Source: Brienomyrus brachyistius
Lineage: Eukaryota > Chordata > Actinopteri > Osteoglossiformes > Mormyridae
Length of the DNA stretch: 64,000 nt
Assembly (NCBI RefSeq): GCF_023856365.1
Contig: NC_064555.1
Span: 18,858,254 to 18,922,253, forward strand
Direction of reading: 5' to 3'
Of the stretch, positions 12,948 to 23,234 are shown one piece after another. The notes below the pieces were generated by a model. It was not told the DNA's origin, did no database searches, and saw nothing but the letters and a program-made list of their open reading frames with translations. Numbering within the stretch: position 1 is the first letter of the stretch; every line of letters begins with the position of its first letter. The position numbers and the translations under genes were made by a program.

Positions 12948-13736
12948 GAGTACCCTGTGTGTCTTTACCTTCAGGAGGTGAGTCTGTGCATCATTTCGCC
13001 AGGATGCAGAGATTAGGGCCGCATGTGATTAATGTACAAAATTCAATCAGTGTGATGTCACTTTGTGAGCGGTAATGTCACTTTGTGAGCGGTATGACTT
13101 GTTTTGTGCATTGATTTCTGTACTTTGTACTGTAATTTGAGATGTGGTAATCAAAATAAACAATATTTATGTTAGCTTGCAGTTATCTTGTTTGATAGTT
13201 GTACGGGCAGGTGATTTTCATGTGTGCAATCTGACTACAACGTGCATCTCAGTGTCATACCTCTGCAGCTCTGGATTCAAATCCATAGGAAATGGGTTGA
13301 ATAGGTACACCTACCCTTTCACATTCGGAAGGGTTTGGACAGAAGTGGACTTGATTGTTTGGTGCACTGGGCGTGAGCAAAAATGTGGACAGTCTGGTGG
13401 TCCCCGAGGACTGGGTTGAGACACATTGTCCTATCACAATGTAGTGGCCTGAGTCAGAGGCTACAAGTGATGAAAGGCAGCACCCCATGGAGCAGATGGG
13501 CGGAACTGTTGCCACCTTCTCTTCTTTTAAAAACATTACTTTAAATTCTAGGACATTGATTTGATCAAGGTGGAGGAAAGAAGATTACACGCACTTACTG
13601 AGAGCAGAGTGATGTTTGTCCCACCAAATATATTCCAGGATTTTGCTTTTAAAAATATAAACTTGGAATTTGGCGAAAAATGTTTTAGCCGATGATTGCA
13701 GTTGCATACGTAAGAAGGCGCAATTAGATTAGGGTG
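12948..13736. other. Non-coding, nothing recognised
   Basis: AT-rich, with overlapping spurious frames on both strands and no recognisable protein. TAF12, which lies between RAB42 and RNU11 in human, was looked for here and not seen. Confidence 0.4.
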
Positions 13737-14060
13737 ATCCATCCATCCATCCACTTTCCAAACCGCTTATCCTTCACAGGGATTCCGGAAGGCTATCCCA
13801 GAAGCAATGGGCACGAGGCAGGGAACAACCCAGGATGGGGAGCCAGCCCATCGCAGGGCACACTCACACACCATTCACTCTCACACCTATGGGCAATTTA
13901 GCAACTCCAATTAGCCTCAGCATGTCTTTGGATTGTAGGGGGAAACCGGAGTACCCAGAGGTACCCGAGAACCCCACGACGACATGGGGAGAACATACAA
14001 ACTCCACAAACATGTGACCCAGGCGGAGACTTGAACCCGGGTCCCAGAGGTGTGAGTGCC
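13737..14060 (-). mobile_element. SINE copy, minus strand, 5'-truncated
   Basis: It begins with the reverse complement of the tail (CCATCCATCCATCC), runs through the conserved body (GACGACATGGGGAGAACAT) and stops at GGTCCCAGAGGTGTGAG. The A-box head is missing. No clear target-site duplication was found. Confidence 0.88.
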
Positions 14061-15154
14061 CTAGGGGGAGCCTCCTTCCACAAAAAAGAGAATAAAATGA
14101 CACGATTTTCTGTAATTTGACACGACGGCAGCTTTCTGTCATTTTTTTAAACAACTTTGAAATCTTTTCTCTGCATCTTCACCTGGAGATAAACGAAATT
14201 CTGTGTTTTGCCAACTATAACCAGTAATAGTGATGGTAAAAACTTTCAGCTTACAGTCATGATACTCAGAGCTCTCCTTTAGTAATGCGAAATAGGATTC
14301 TATGCTACAAGTCACGACTTGCCAGCGAGCCAAAAGGCTAAGCAAGCAGATTGAGGGAAGGCTAACTTTGTCTGGTAGTAGCCAACTACCTTGCAAAGTG
14401 AACAATACCTATGATTCTCAAATGCAATAATATATGAATAATTGCAATTCATTTTCACACACGTTTGAAAAAAGGTTTTATGCTGATGCCCTACTACCAC
14501 ACTAAATACCCAACCTAATCTCTCGCTGCATCAATGCACAGCGGAACTTTGAGCTCGCGCTTACTAGCTCTTGCGAAATTTGGAGGAAACCAATACCAAA
14601 TGGAAGGGGGTGTGTGACTTTTAGAAGTATGATCTATATTATATAATTACAAGAATACGTTTCACTCATTGTATAAAATTATGATAAATACATATTATAA
14701 AAAGTAATAAAATACATCAAATATATATATATGGAAAATCAGATATCAAAAATCTGAGGGACACGTGCCCATTCAGCTTCAATGGGCATAACGCCATTGC
14801 CACCCTCCATATTGTAAACACAGTGACGCTCTTAGCTAAAAGTAAATGCTACACGTTGAAAGGTGTTGCTAGCATAAATGCAGTATTATCCATTAATCTG
14901 AAAGGATACAAATGATCATATAGATAGATATATTGTACATGTTCCCTTTCATTAACCTATCTATCACCCCCGTTTGAGAAGATTATATAGTGAATATGTT
15001 TTAATTATATTAATGTCCTTATAATCTCAAATGGAATGAGAATGCCTATAGCCATCAATCCACAAGATAAAGGACTATTATTAATTATTGCAAATAAATT
15101 TCAACTATACATAAGGTAACCTGAAATAAATCCTTACGTTTAAGTAAGTGTTCT
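14061..15154. other. Non-coding, nothing recognised
   Basis: Strongly AT-rich, with no supported exon. Confidence 0.4.
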
Positions 15155-15290
15155 TGCAAATTAGCAACACATTTACAGAAAATCATCATAATTCTAAATA
15201 AGGTTCCAAAATTGATATACATATGCAAATTAGCAACACATTTACAGAAAATCATCATAATTCTAAATAAGGTTCCAAAATTGATATACA
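15155..15290. repeat. 69-bp tandem duplication with octamer-like sequence
   Basis: TGCAAATTAGCAACACATTT at 15155 recurs at 15224, and the remainder of the unit is essentially identical. The second copy is preceded by AT, making ATGCAAAT, the octamer. It sits about 560 bp upstream of the U11 start, farther than a normal snRNA distal element. Confidence 0.9.
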
Positions 15291-15561
15291 AGGTTGTATA
15301 TTCATGTGTCTTTAAGTTGTTTTACGCATAGGTATACGCAGGAATCTACAAAAACGATGTGATGAAGGGCAGTATATAACAATGGCTGTCGACACCTCGT
15401 AGTAAAGTACTTCAATATTGTTTCAGTTTCGCAATTGAAGTAACCGCATATTCTTTACTGTTCATAAAATATCCTTTTAAGGCAGCAAAATGTCTCGCAG
15501 AATTGGCTAAGTCCGCGCTACACATATGGACCAATGAAAGTCGTATACGTCAAACATTTCT

Positions 15562-15579
15562 ATCCCATAATGCTCCACT
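15562..15579 (+). promoter_or_regulatory. Candidate Staf/ZNF143 site (U11 distal element)
   Basis: ATCCCATAATGCTCCAC agrees with the core of the ZNF143/Staf consensus (CCCRNMATSC) apart from flanking positions. It lies about 205-220 bp upstream of the U11 start, where vertebrate snRNA genes carry their distal sequence element. Confidence 0.6.
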
Positions 15580-15722
15580 TCACGCTTCACGAAATTAATT
15601 TCTTTCCACGTTAAAATTCATATATAATACCCACTCTGTCAATATTATGTGTAGTCAAACCTGAACTATAATATTAGTACGCTAATGTTAGAATTAATGT
15701 AGTCACATTAGTGTACAAAACC

Positions 15723-15740
15723 ACACCGTGATCGCATAGG
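15723..15740 (+). promoter_or_regulatory. Candidate PSE of the U11 gene
   Basis: ACACCGTGATCGCATAGG resembles the snRNA proximal sequence element (core ACCGT.A). It ends 43 bp before the predicted RNA start, the normal PSE position. No TATA box is seen near -25, consistent with Pol II rather than Pol III transcription. Confidence 0.6.
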
Positions 15741-15783
15741 TCGGATGACAGATAGGCTTCAGCCTTCCGCGAGCAATTTGTTT

Positions 15784-15921
15784 AAAAAGGGCTTCTGCTG
15801 TGTTTGGCACGGGGGAGGAGTGGGTGATCGCTCCTTCCCTGCGGAATCGCTATCAAGAGATTTCGGAAGCATAATTTTTGTGGCAAGGAGCTGCTGATGA
15901 TCGTTTATCTCGGCGCTCCAT
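15784..15921 (+). ncRNA. rnu11: U11 spliceosomal snRNA
   Basis: U11 is the minor (U12-type) spliceosome snRNA that pairs with the 5' splice site of AT-AC/GT-AG U12 introns. The RNA begins AAAAAGGGCTTCTG, identical to the vertebrate U11 5' end that makes this pairing. The central GCGGAATCG.TATCAAGAG with ATTTCGGAAGCATAA matches the most conserved part. An Sm-type site follows (ATAATTTTTG, 15871-15880). The 3' stem reads TGATGATCGTTTATCTCGGCG with a CGGCGC end near 15916. The stem-loop between about 15800 and 15840 has diverged from human in sequence. The length of about 138 nt is normal. The 3' end is set by similarity and could shift by a few bases. A weak 3'-box-like A-rich stretch follows at 15930-15946. 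Confidence 0.93.
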
Positions 15922-15945
15922 CTTATTCGTGGAAAAAAAAGGTTA

Positions 15946-16240
15946 AGTTATAATTTAACGAAGTGTACGCTTTTTCCCCCCGAGTAGTTAGTATTTTCTC
16001 TGAGATGTAATCTTGTCTTTTAGATAATATGGTGTTTTTAGATAATCAGTTTTGTCTGCTTTGGGTGTTATAAGTTGGTGATGGTTGCATTTTAGTTTTG
16101 TTTTTATGAATATTTTTGTATCTAATTATGCGACAGTCCCGAAAGTCATATAGTAGAAATAGTCACACGTAACAAATATCAGTTAACAACAGGAGGGGAA
16201 AAAGCTACAAATTAAACTCATTTAAAGTAATGAAGATAAC
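15946..16240. other. U11 downstream flank
   Basis: AT-rich. Nothing was recognised apart from the weak 3'-box-like sequence adjoining U11. Confidence 0.4.
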
Positions 16241-16253
16241 ATGTATAAATATT

Positions 16254-16612
16254 GGGGGCGGCATGGTGGTGCAGTGGTTAGCACTGTCGCCTCACACCTC
16301 TGGGACCCAGGTTCGAGTCTCCGCCTGGGTCGCATGTGTGTGGAGTTTGCATGTTCTCCCCATGTCGTCGTGGGGTTTTCTCCGGGTACTCCGGTTTCCC
16401 CCCACAGTCCAAAAACATGCTGAGGCTAATTGGAGTTGCTGAATTGCCCATAGGTGTGCATGTGTGAGTGAATGGTGTGTGAGTGTGCCCTGCGATGGGC
16501 TGGCCCCCCATCCTGGGTTGTTCCCTGCCTCGTGCCCATTGATTCCGGGATAGGCTCCGGACCCCCCGCGACCCAATAGGATAAGCGGTTTGGAAAATGG
16601 ATGGATAGATGG
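16254..16612 (+). mobile_element. tRNA-derived SINE, full-length, with 13-bp target-site duplication
   Basis: Full-length member of the family, from GGGGGCGGCATGG to the ATGGATAGATGG tail. The 13-bp sequence ATGTATAAATATT lies directly before it (16241-16253) and directly after it (16613-16625). This is a target-site duplication from retrotransposition. Confidence 0.95.
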
Positions 16613-16625
16613 ATGTATAAATATT

Positions 16626-17500
16626 AAACATGCAAGTATATTTGTGTGGTTTTGCATATAAATAGAATGTATCTCGTAATCTGAATAACAGCTGAAATAT
16701 TGCACTCGAGGATATTGCACAACGAGGCCCGGGGTCATTGTTTATGTAATGGTCAAAAATTGGTCAAACTGCGTCGAAATCGTCACCCTCGGCAACACAG
16801 CGACAGCTTAGAGTCAGAGTAGCAGCTTGCTTGTATGTATAGTATCTTACAATTTTCCAGATAAATTACATTAAAATCCCGTGTTAGCGATTTAGAAGCC
16901 CACATAAACTCAGCAAATCACAAAACTGCAGTTAAAGGAGAGATTTCGTCAGGTAAATTCACCACTTTGTAAGACCAAGTAAGACAGAAGATGAGTTTTT
17001 GCATTCCAAAGGGTGTTAAAAGCTAAACTTTTTTTCTTTAAAGTTGTTTTAATTTTATTTTTAGACATTTCTTATTGGTCTTTTTTAAGGCTAGCGGTTT
17101 ATGTACTTTATCCACCATGTAATTTATTGATACTATGTCGCACAAATCTAGTCTTCTTCTAACTCAGATCTCAGTTTCTCTTATTACCAGGATAACTTTA
17201 CTGTTCCTTATTTATTACATATTTATTATACTGTGACTCTGTCTTACTGCTTTCTGTATTCTTATGGCTGACCGCCTCGCATTTCACTTCAGGTTACAGT
17301 CAAACTCTTGAATCCTTCGTTATTAAAAGGTGAATAACAGTTGCATGGTTGCGGACTGCACAACGCATGTTCACTGCAGCTTTACAAGTCCACAATTAAT
17401 TCACCATCGTAAAATGGTAAGCAATAACTACAGACGGTAGATAAAAAAGACATTTCTAAGTCGATGGAAAGCACTTGCCGGGGCATCATTAGATGGGTAG
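16626..17500. other. Non-coding, nothing recognised
   Basis: AT-rich, with no convincing exon. Confidence 0.4.
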
Positions 17501-17519
17501 TACCCCACCAAAAATGAAT

Positions 17520-17720
17520 ACACGCAGCTGTAACACCGCAAGAACGACGGCGCGTTGAGTGTGCGTATTGTCGCGCCATGAGACGTCACGCCGAGGGGGC
17601 GCGAGCGAGCCAAATGAGGATGGAGGCGCGGCGCTTGATGCTTGTTCGGATTGGCGAGTGTCCCGCTGTTTGTAGGGTGGCGGCAGCCTCGTTTTAATGC
17701 CGCTGAACATTCTATACGTT
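17520..17720. promoter_or_regulatory. CpG-rich block, possible orphan promoter
   Basis: CpG-rich relative to the flanks (GAGACGTCACGCCGAGG, GCGCGAGCGAGCC, GGCGCGGCGC), with a near-CRE TGACGTCT read on the minus strand at about 17582. It sits between U11 and the GMEB1 remnant and could be the old GMEB1 promoter or one for an undetected transcript. A 150-codon minus-strand frame (17428-17880) overlaps it but resembles no protein. Confidence 0.4.
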
Positions 17721-18764
17721 CCGCATTCCCTTTCTCAACAATTGAGCTTACGTTCTTCCGCAAGAGTAGACCATGGTTTATTGGACTTAATGTAGCCCAC
17801 GTCGCATGGCGAGGTTTTGTATGGATGTTCGCATAAATGTGTAGCCTGCAGGCAATTAAAATTGAAGAACCGAGCATCATTTACTTAACCTTTGTTTGCT
17901 GTCGCACTGCCCGCCCTAGCTAACGTATTGGACCTTAAAATGTCCAGCATTATGAAATAACCGTGTAAGCTAGTTAGCTAGCTTATTAGCCCATTCACTT
18001 TATGTCTATAACACCTGGTGGACAAGGTTGTCAACTCTCATGCATCTGGCGTGACACGCAAGAAATCTTACGGCAAGTCTATATTATTCCATTATAAACT
18101 TAGAATTGGCTACATCAAAAACATGGGGATAGTTTTCAAACCCTACAGACTATTTACAAGGTAATAAAACTGTTACATGTAAATGAACGTGCATACTTGT
18201 TTCGAAATGAAAATCTCACGCTAGCCAGCTGAAACCAGTTGGCAACGTTGGGTAAGTTCTGCATTTTGCGTATACACACTGTATTTTAAAGAAATAAAAT
18301 GGCCTCGTTTTGCGTGATTAACTGACGAATTGTTTGAACTGAGTTTTCTGACACCTTTTGCCAGTATCGCTGGACCGTGTCTTTCTACATCACGTTGCCA
18401 TTCCGTAACCCTGTCTCATGCCATTCCGTAACCCTGTCTCAGTATAATGGTTATGGTTATGCACCATCTACATGGGCTTCGTTAGCCGTAAGCCCCAGGT
18501 TAACTTGCCCCTGTGTTCTTACGTTATAATGTATCTATCGGAACAGCATACTCCCAATAAGAGCGCATGCGTAGCTCTCCGCTAGCCCATGAATTTAGCA
18601 AGAAAATTCGACAGAAAGTAACTAAGAGATTATGCTTTCCCGTTATTACGTGTAATTATAGTTATAACCGTATACAAGTAGCATTTACTCAGTTTCTCCA
18701 TTGTGAACTAGTGCATACATTAAACCCACCATTGGAAAAATATTCTAGCTTTCTCTCATACACA
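17721..18764. other. Non-coding, nothing recognised
   Basis: AT-rich. CATGCCATTCCGTAACCCTG is directly duplicated near 18395-18440. No exon was recognised. SAND-domain exons of GMEB1, expected in this region, are not seen. Confidence 0.4.
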
Positions 18765-19060
18765 CAGGGACGGATTATGGGTTGTGTGGGCCCCTGGGCA
18801 AAACGTTCGCGAGCCCCCCCCCCCACCACCACCACAACCACCACAATTCAAGGGCCCTTGCCAGCCAAACGCCCTCCCTATAGGGTCAGGGGCCCTTGTA
18901 TGCAGAGGATCAAAGAATGTAGGCCCTCTAAAATAGACAAACGAAAATACATTGTTGATAAGCGTTGCAAATTGTTTTGGGCTAGGGGCCCCACGGGCCC
19001 CCTGCACCCCAAGGGCCCCTGGGCAGCGGCCCCGCTGGCCCGGTCCGTAATCCGTCCATG
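18765..19060. mobile_element. Non-autonomous hAT-type element with 8-bp target-site duplication
   Basis: Terminal inverted repeats: CAGGGACGGATTATGG at the left, and the reverse complement CATGGACGGATTACGG at the right. CATACACA flanks both sides (18757-18764 and 19061-19068), the 8-bp duplication expected of hAT elements. The 296-bp interior is rich in GGGCCCC and has no transposase frame. Confidence 0.9.
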
Positions 19061-19068
19061 CATACACA

Positions 19069-19690
19069 CTCTTATTTTTTTGTCCGTTTTGTTCATCGTT
19101 TGTAATATTTCGAATAAAAACAATTTCAGACAACTACTGGAACAATGAGTACTGGAGGGGAGCAAGCTCCTCCATCACATGCTATACATATGTTGCGCTT
19201 GATATTCATTTCCTTATCAAATCGTTATCACCGATAAAACCACAGAGGTTTTGTACTGATAGCATGTATTTCCTTTTCAGAATGTTTTATCACTGTTCAA
19301 AACGTAAGTACGATGTTCCGATAGTGTACATTTCCTTATTTGAATGTATTACCACAATTAAAAACCATATAGATATTCCGATTGGGTACATTTTTGTATT
19401 ATCTCTGTTAAAAACACAGTTTATTCTGCCTGTTCGTGTGGAAACACTAACACAACCCATAACAATCCTATTATTACATCTTTTTTTTTGTTTCTTTGGA
19501 TACGATTCCTGTTCCAGACAATTCTGTTCCTGTCCAATTTCACTCCCTCCTTTAACCGTAAACATGTAACCACAATTACTTCCTGGATAATTAAGAGGAA
19601 GTGCCTTATATACATTTGCAATCCAAAAATAACTGCAATGTTACATTATTGTGTTCCATGAACTGAGCATTAGAAACAGACATAGCCAAT
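19069..19690. other. AT-rich stretch with loose internal repetition
   Basis: Between 19200 and 19420 related segments recur, for example GATTGGGTACATTTTTGTATT and GATAGTGTACATTTCCTTATT. This suggests an old degenerate tandem repeat of about 60 bp. No gene. Confidence 0.5.
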
Positions 19691-19698
19691 CAGAAACA

Positions 19699-19944
19699 TG
19701 TAAGATAAGATAAGATAAGATAAGATTGCCTTTATTAGTCCCACGGGTGGGAAATTTCTGTTTTACAGCAGCAAAGTGGACAGTGCAGCAGAAATAAGCA
19801 GAATGCAGAAAAAATGCTGAAAAACTAACAGTATAAACGCTCAGGTGGAATGGTCTGACTACCCAATGCCCATACCTAGTAAGGACAGTGTCAGTCCCTC
19901 CAGTGTCCCCTGTAGAAGAAACAGTTCCTGATTTTGTGGGCGCG
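19699..19944. repeat. (AGATA)n tract and old interspersed repeat
   Basis: A short run of AGATA is followed by TTGCCTTTATTAGTCCCAC, a motif I recognise as widely repeated in fish genomes, probably a retroposon end. Classification is uncertain. Confidence 0.55.
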
Positions 19945-20400
19945 ATCACAGATCCTTTTTGTCCTGTATCTTGTGCAGTGTGCGCTGTCCTAGCCTCCTG
20001 ATCACAGATCCTTTTTGTCCTGTGTCTGGTGCAGTGTGCGCTGTCCTAGCCTCATGATCACAGATCCTTTTTGTCCTGTGTCTGGTGCAGTGTGCGCTGT
20101 CCTAGCCTCATGATCACGGATCCTTTTTGTCCTGTGTCTGGTGCAGTGTGCGCTGTCCTAGCCTCATGATCACGGATCCTTTTCGTCCTGTGTCTGGTGC
20201 AGTGTGCGCTGTCCTAGCCTCCTGATGACGGATCCTTTTTGTCCTGTGTCTGGTGCAGTGTGCGCTGTCCTAGCCTCCTGATGACGGATCCTTTTTGTCC
20301 TGTGTCTGGTGCAGTGTGCGCTGTCCTAGCCTCCTGATCACAGATCCTTTTTGTCCTGTGTCTGGTGCAGTGTGCACTGTCCTAGCCTCCTAGTGTGTGG
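19945..20400. repeat. 56-bp minisatellite, about 8 copies
   Basis: The unit contains TGATCACAGATCC, TTTTTGTCCTGTGTCTGG and GCAGTGTGCGCTGTCCTAG. Starts at 19999 and 20055 give a 56-bp period. Copies differ by point changes (CACAG/CACGG/GACGG). Confidence 0.95.
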
Positions 20401-21057
20401 TATTGAGTGGTGAGTCCTTGTCTTTTCTGAGGTTCGAGTGTTCCTCCTCAGAACCCTTCCTTTGTTTATTTCCACTTCGTAGGATCTTGGATCCACCGGC
20501 TTGATGACCATTGCTTTCCTCTAAACTGTATTGGGTTCTAATGGCTGAACTCTGTCTCCCAGTTCCAAAATGTATATATATCCTTTGCTGTCCTGTTGTA
20601 GTATCTGGCTTGTTGATCCTGGTTGTCAGTCAGTCCTTGTGTCATCTGTTGTACCTTTGGCCGCAAAAAGAGTCTCTCGTAGGTTCTTCTGCTTAGAAGT
20701 CTTTGAATAGACCTTGACTATTCCTTTGCTGGTGGCACCATTTGGTCCTGAGGTTTATGAAAAACAACAATAATACAGTGGGATGCATTATTCAGCATGT
20801 CAATATTTGCATTTCCCTTTTTTCATCCAGGATAACTGAAATTTACACTAAGTGAAAGCTGCCTAAGACTTGCTGGTAAAACTACTTGATTCTACTGTGT
20901 ATAAAAAGAAAATTAAAGGGGGATGCATTATTCGGCAAGTCTGATTTTATAGCTACTGAGATTTGCATCTCTCCTTTTTTCATGAGGTGCATGCAGTTCT
21001 CAGCAAGTATGCAAAATTGGTGGAAGCATGCAAAATTCCTGTGGAAGCCTGTGTGAT
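20401..21057. other. Non-coding, nothing recognised
   Basis: Two similar segments around GGGGGATGCATTATTC/GTGGGATGCATTATTC (20779 and 20919) suggest an old duplication. No exon. Confidence 0.4.
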
Positions 21058-21305
21058 GCCTTAGGAATGCATCAATGCCAAATCGGCATCCCGCTCAGTA
21101 GATGGCGCCCTAGGAATGCATCACTGCCCAATCGGCTACCCGCTCAGTAGATGGCGCCCTAGGAATGCATCACTGCCCAATCGGCGTCCCGCTCAGTAGA
21201 TGGCACCCTAGGAATGCATCACTGCCCAATCGGCGCCATACTCAGTAGATGATGCCGTAGTAACACATCACCGCCTAATTGGTGCCCTTTCAGTAGATGG
21301 CGCCT
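21058..21305. repeat. 49-bp tandem repeat, about 5 copies
   Basis: The unit contains TAGGAATGCATCACTGCCC, AATCGGCGTCCCGCTCAG and TAGATGGCGCCC. Starts at 21062 and 21111 give a 49-bp period. Later copies are more diverged. Confidence 0.9.
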
Positions 21306-21451
21306 TAGAAGACGTACAGGCACTCATAGAAGGCAATAATGTGCTACTATTACTTTAACAATAAGGCATCATGAATACATTTTGTGCTTTATATTAAGTT
21401 GTTTTTTTGTTTTTCTTTCAACTTTTTTTTTTTTTTGTTGATTATCTATAG

Positions 21452-22444
21452 ACATGGTAGTGCTAAGCGGATTAGCCCTGGGGTTCGGATTGCTGGACAT
21501 GGTGAAAAAGACCCAGCAGCTCCAGTAAACAGCCTCGAGGCAGGAGGCTCACACTGCTAGAATCTGGCTGGCCTTCACATGCCACTGTGTGCTAAGTCTT
21601 CCTTAGCAGTTTGTACTATATTCTGTTTGATGCACCTTGACCTCTGACAGACCTGGCAGAGCAACTGGAAGAGCAGAAGAAGCAGGCACCTGATTGGCTG
21701 GCTTATTCCCAGATGCCTGATTCACTGGCTTGCTCCCAGGTTCCAGATTGGCTGGCTCGCTCCCAGACACGGCAGAATGTTGCACTGGCATCGCTGGCCA
21801 CTGTTTCTGAGCCGCCTGGCAAGCACACATCTTCAGCCTGTGTGCACAGCACAGTGCCCCCCCCCCTCGCTGTCCTGTTTCCTGTGGTGCCTCTGGGCCA
21901 GCTAGCCAGCACCCTCACGCTGCAGCACGCTGGCCTCCGGCTGCTCCATTTCAGTACAGTATCTGGCTACAGACAGTGAGGGGGTGGGCATGCAGAAGGG
22001 GTGAAGCTGGAAGCAGAGGAGTATGGTGCTGGTGCAAGAGCCGGGCATTGAGGAGGGGCAGGATGAGGGCCCGTACATACTGTGGTTATCAAGATCGACC
22101 CAGCTCCAGGGAATAACACAGTGGGAGCAGTAGAACTCTGACTGGGAGGGCAACTGGCTGGCAGACATGTGGGTTCTGTACTAGTGCAGAGTTAGATGGA
22201 GGTAGTCGGCACAGTCGAGGACGCATCTGGGCTGCTAGTGCATGGGGAGATGATGCAAGTAGAAGACGTGGATGGGGGAGTCCTCCATGAGGTCTGGAAG
22301 AAGTGTGGAAGCAGCAGTGGGGTGACTCCACCATGTGTAGCTCATGGTCGTTTAGGAGGAGCAGCACGGCCAGCGAGAGCTGGACAGGTAAGACGCGCTG
22401 GGGGAGGAGGAGCCATCCATGTGAAGAAGGTCACAGAGCCATAG
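21452..22444 (+). pseudogene. gmeb1: GMEB1-like gene remnant (C-terminal exons, several in-frame stops)
   Basis: GMEB proteins bind DNA through a SAND domain and modulate glucocorticoid-responsive genes. Only the C-terminal part is seen here. The first segment, after a TAG acceptor ending at 21451, reads GLALGFGLLDMVKKTQQ, like NNVAHTFGLMDTVKKV of GMEB1, then hits TAA at 21526-21528. The second segment, after a CAG acceptor ending at 21650, reads LAEQLEEQKKQ, as in GMEB1, then RSQTRQNVAL and AGLRLLHFSTV, both alignable to GMEB1. In the same frame, beyond a TGA at 21977-21979, it continues to TVVIKIDPAPG (GMEB1 TIIEIDPAP) and on to a TAG at 22442-22444. At least four more in-frame stops lie between. 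The SAND exons were not found upstream. The position next to U11 matches human RNU11-GMEB1. It is most likely a dead copy, perhaps one left after the teleost genome duplication. Confidence 0.75.
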
Positions 22445-23058
22445 AGAGAAAGAACAAGAGCTGGAAAAAGATGGAGGGAGCGCAGTAACACGCACTGAGC
22501 TGCTGTGCGGCTGAACTGTACCCAAGTTGCTCCCCCCTGCCAGCTGCACACTCAGTACAACCTTTTAATAATGCTTTGTAAAAATTTGTTGGACCTCTGT
22601 GTGACTTTGAGAGACATGGAATCATGAAGCCTCTTTTTCTCTCTGAAGAGAGTAGCAAGTTGACAGTGCGAAAATACTTCTGTCATGCTGAGCAGGTTTG
22701 GAGGAGAAGGGGCAGACTTACCATCCCGCAGCCCCCTGATCATCTTCAGAAGGGCATCAAGAGCCAGACGTCTGGAGAGGCCTGATCGAACACTTTCACA
22801 ATCTACACCCCGAGATCAGGCCATCTTCTGAAGCTGGCTTTCGAAGGCAGAATCGCTGCATACTTTGGCATATTAATATTACTTTGGCAGTACTGTGCAC
22901 TTGCTGACTGTTGTAAAAACAAAAAGCAAAAATACGTAATTATCCCTGTTCATTAAAAAAACGAACGAATGGGATCCTGCCATGCACTGACCTTGGCGTG
23001 ATCAGCATTCCTATGCAGTCGTCTCTGAAATGTGTGTTTTATGCTTTTTTATACATGT
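22445..23058. other. Non-coding; one weak minus-strand exon candidate
   Basis: On the minus strand around 22700-22800 a short frame reading RSGLSRRLALDALLKMIRGL runs into a GTAAGT at about 22722. I do not recognise it, and there is no supported partner exon. The rest is featureless. Confidence 0.25.
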
Positions 23059-23074
23059 TTTTTTTTTTTAATAG

Positions 23075-23234
23075 ATGCATAGCACTGAAGACGTCATCAA
23101 CTGGGTGAGATCTGCAAAGAGGATAATCCAAATTCAGTATTTTTATGACATAAACACAAAGCACAAACAGAAAGAACCATTCTCCCCGTTTGTGAAATCT
23201 TTACAGCTGGGGTGTCTGATTCGAAACACAGTGG
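23075..23234 (+). CDS. Unrecognised exon candidate
   Basis: A 160-bp open segment lies between a good acceptor (a T-run followed by TTTAATAG ending at 23074) and a GTGAGT donor at 23235. It reads MHSTEDVINWVRSAKRI onward, including FSPFVKSLQLGCLI. I do not recognise the protein, and no partner exon was identified. It may be a chance open frame, an exon of an unknown gene, or part of a decayed gene next to the GMEB1 remnant. Confidence 0.2.

Noticed and set aside
12600..15500. Search for TAF12 exons, expected between RAB42 and RNU11
   Set aside because: No histone-fold sequence was seen on either strand by eye, so no TAF12 call is made.
17428..17880. 150-codon minus-strand frame
   Set aside because: It overlaps the CpG-rich block, where stops are rare by composition; no similarity to a known protein and no splice structure.
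22552..22800. Possible minus-strand exon with a GTAAGT donor
   Set aside because: The peptide is short and not recognised, an in-frame stop lies just upstream, and no partner exon was found; left as a remark only.
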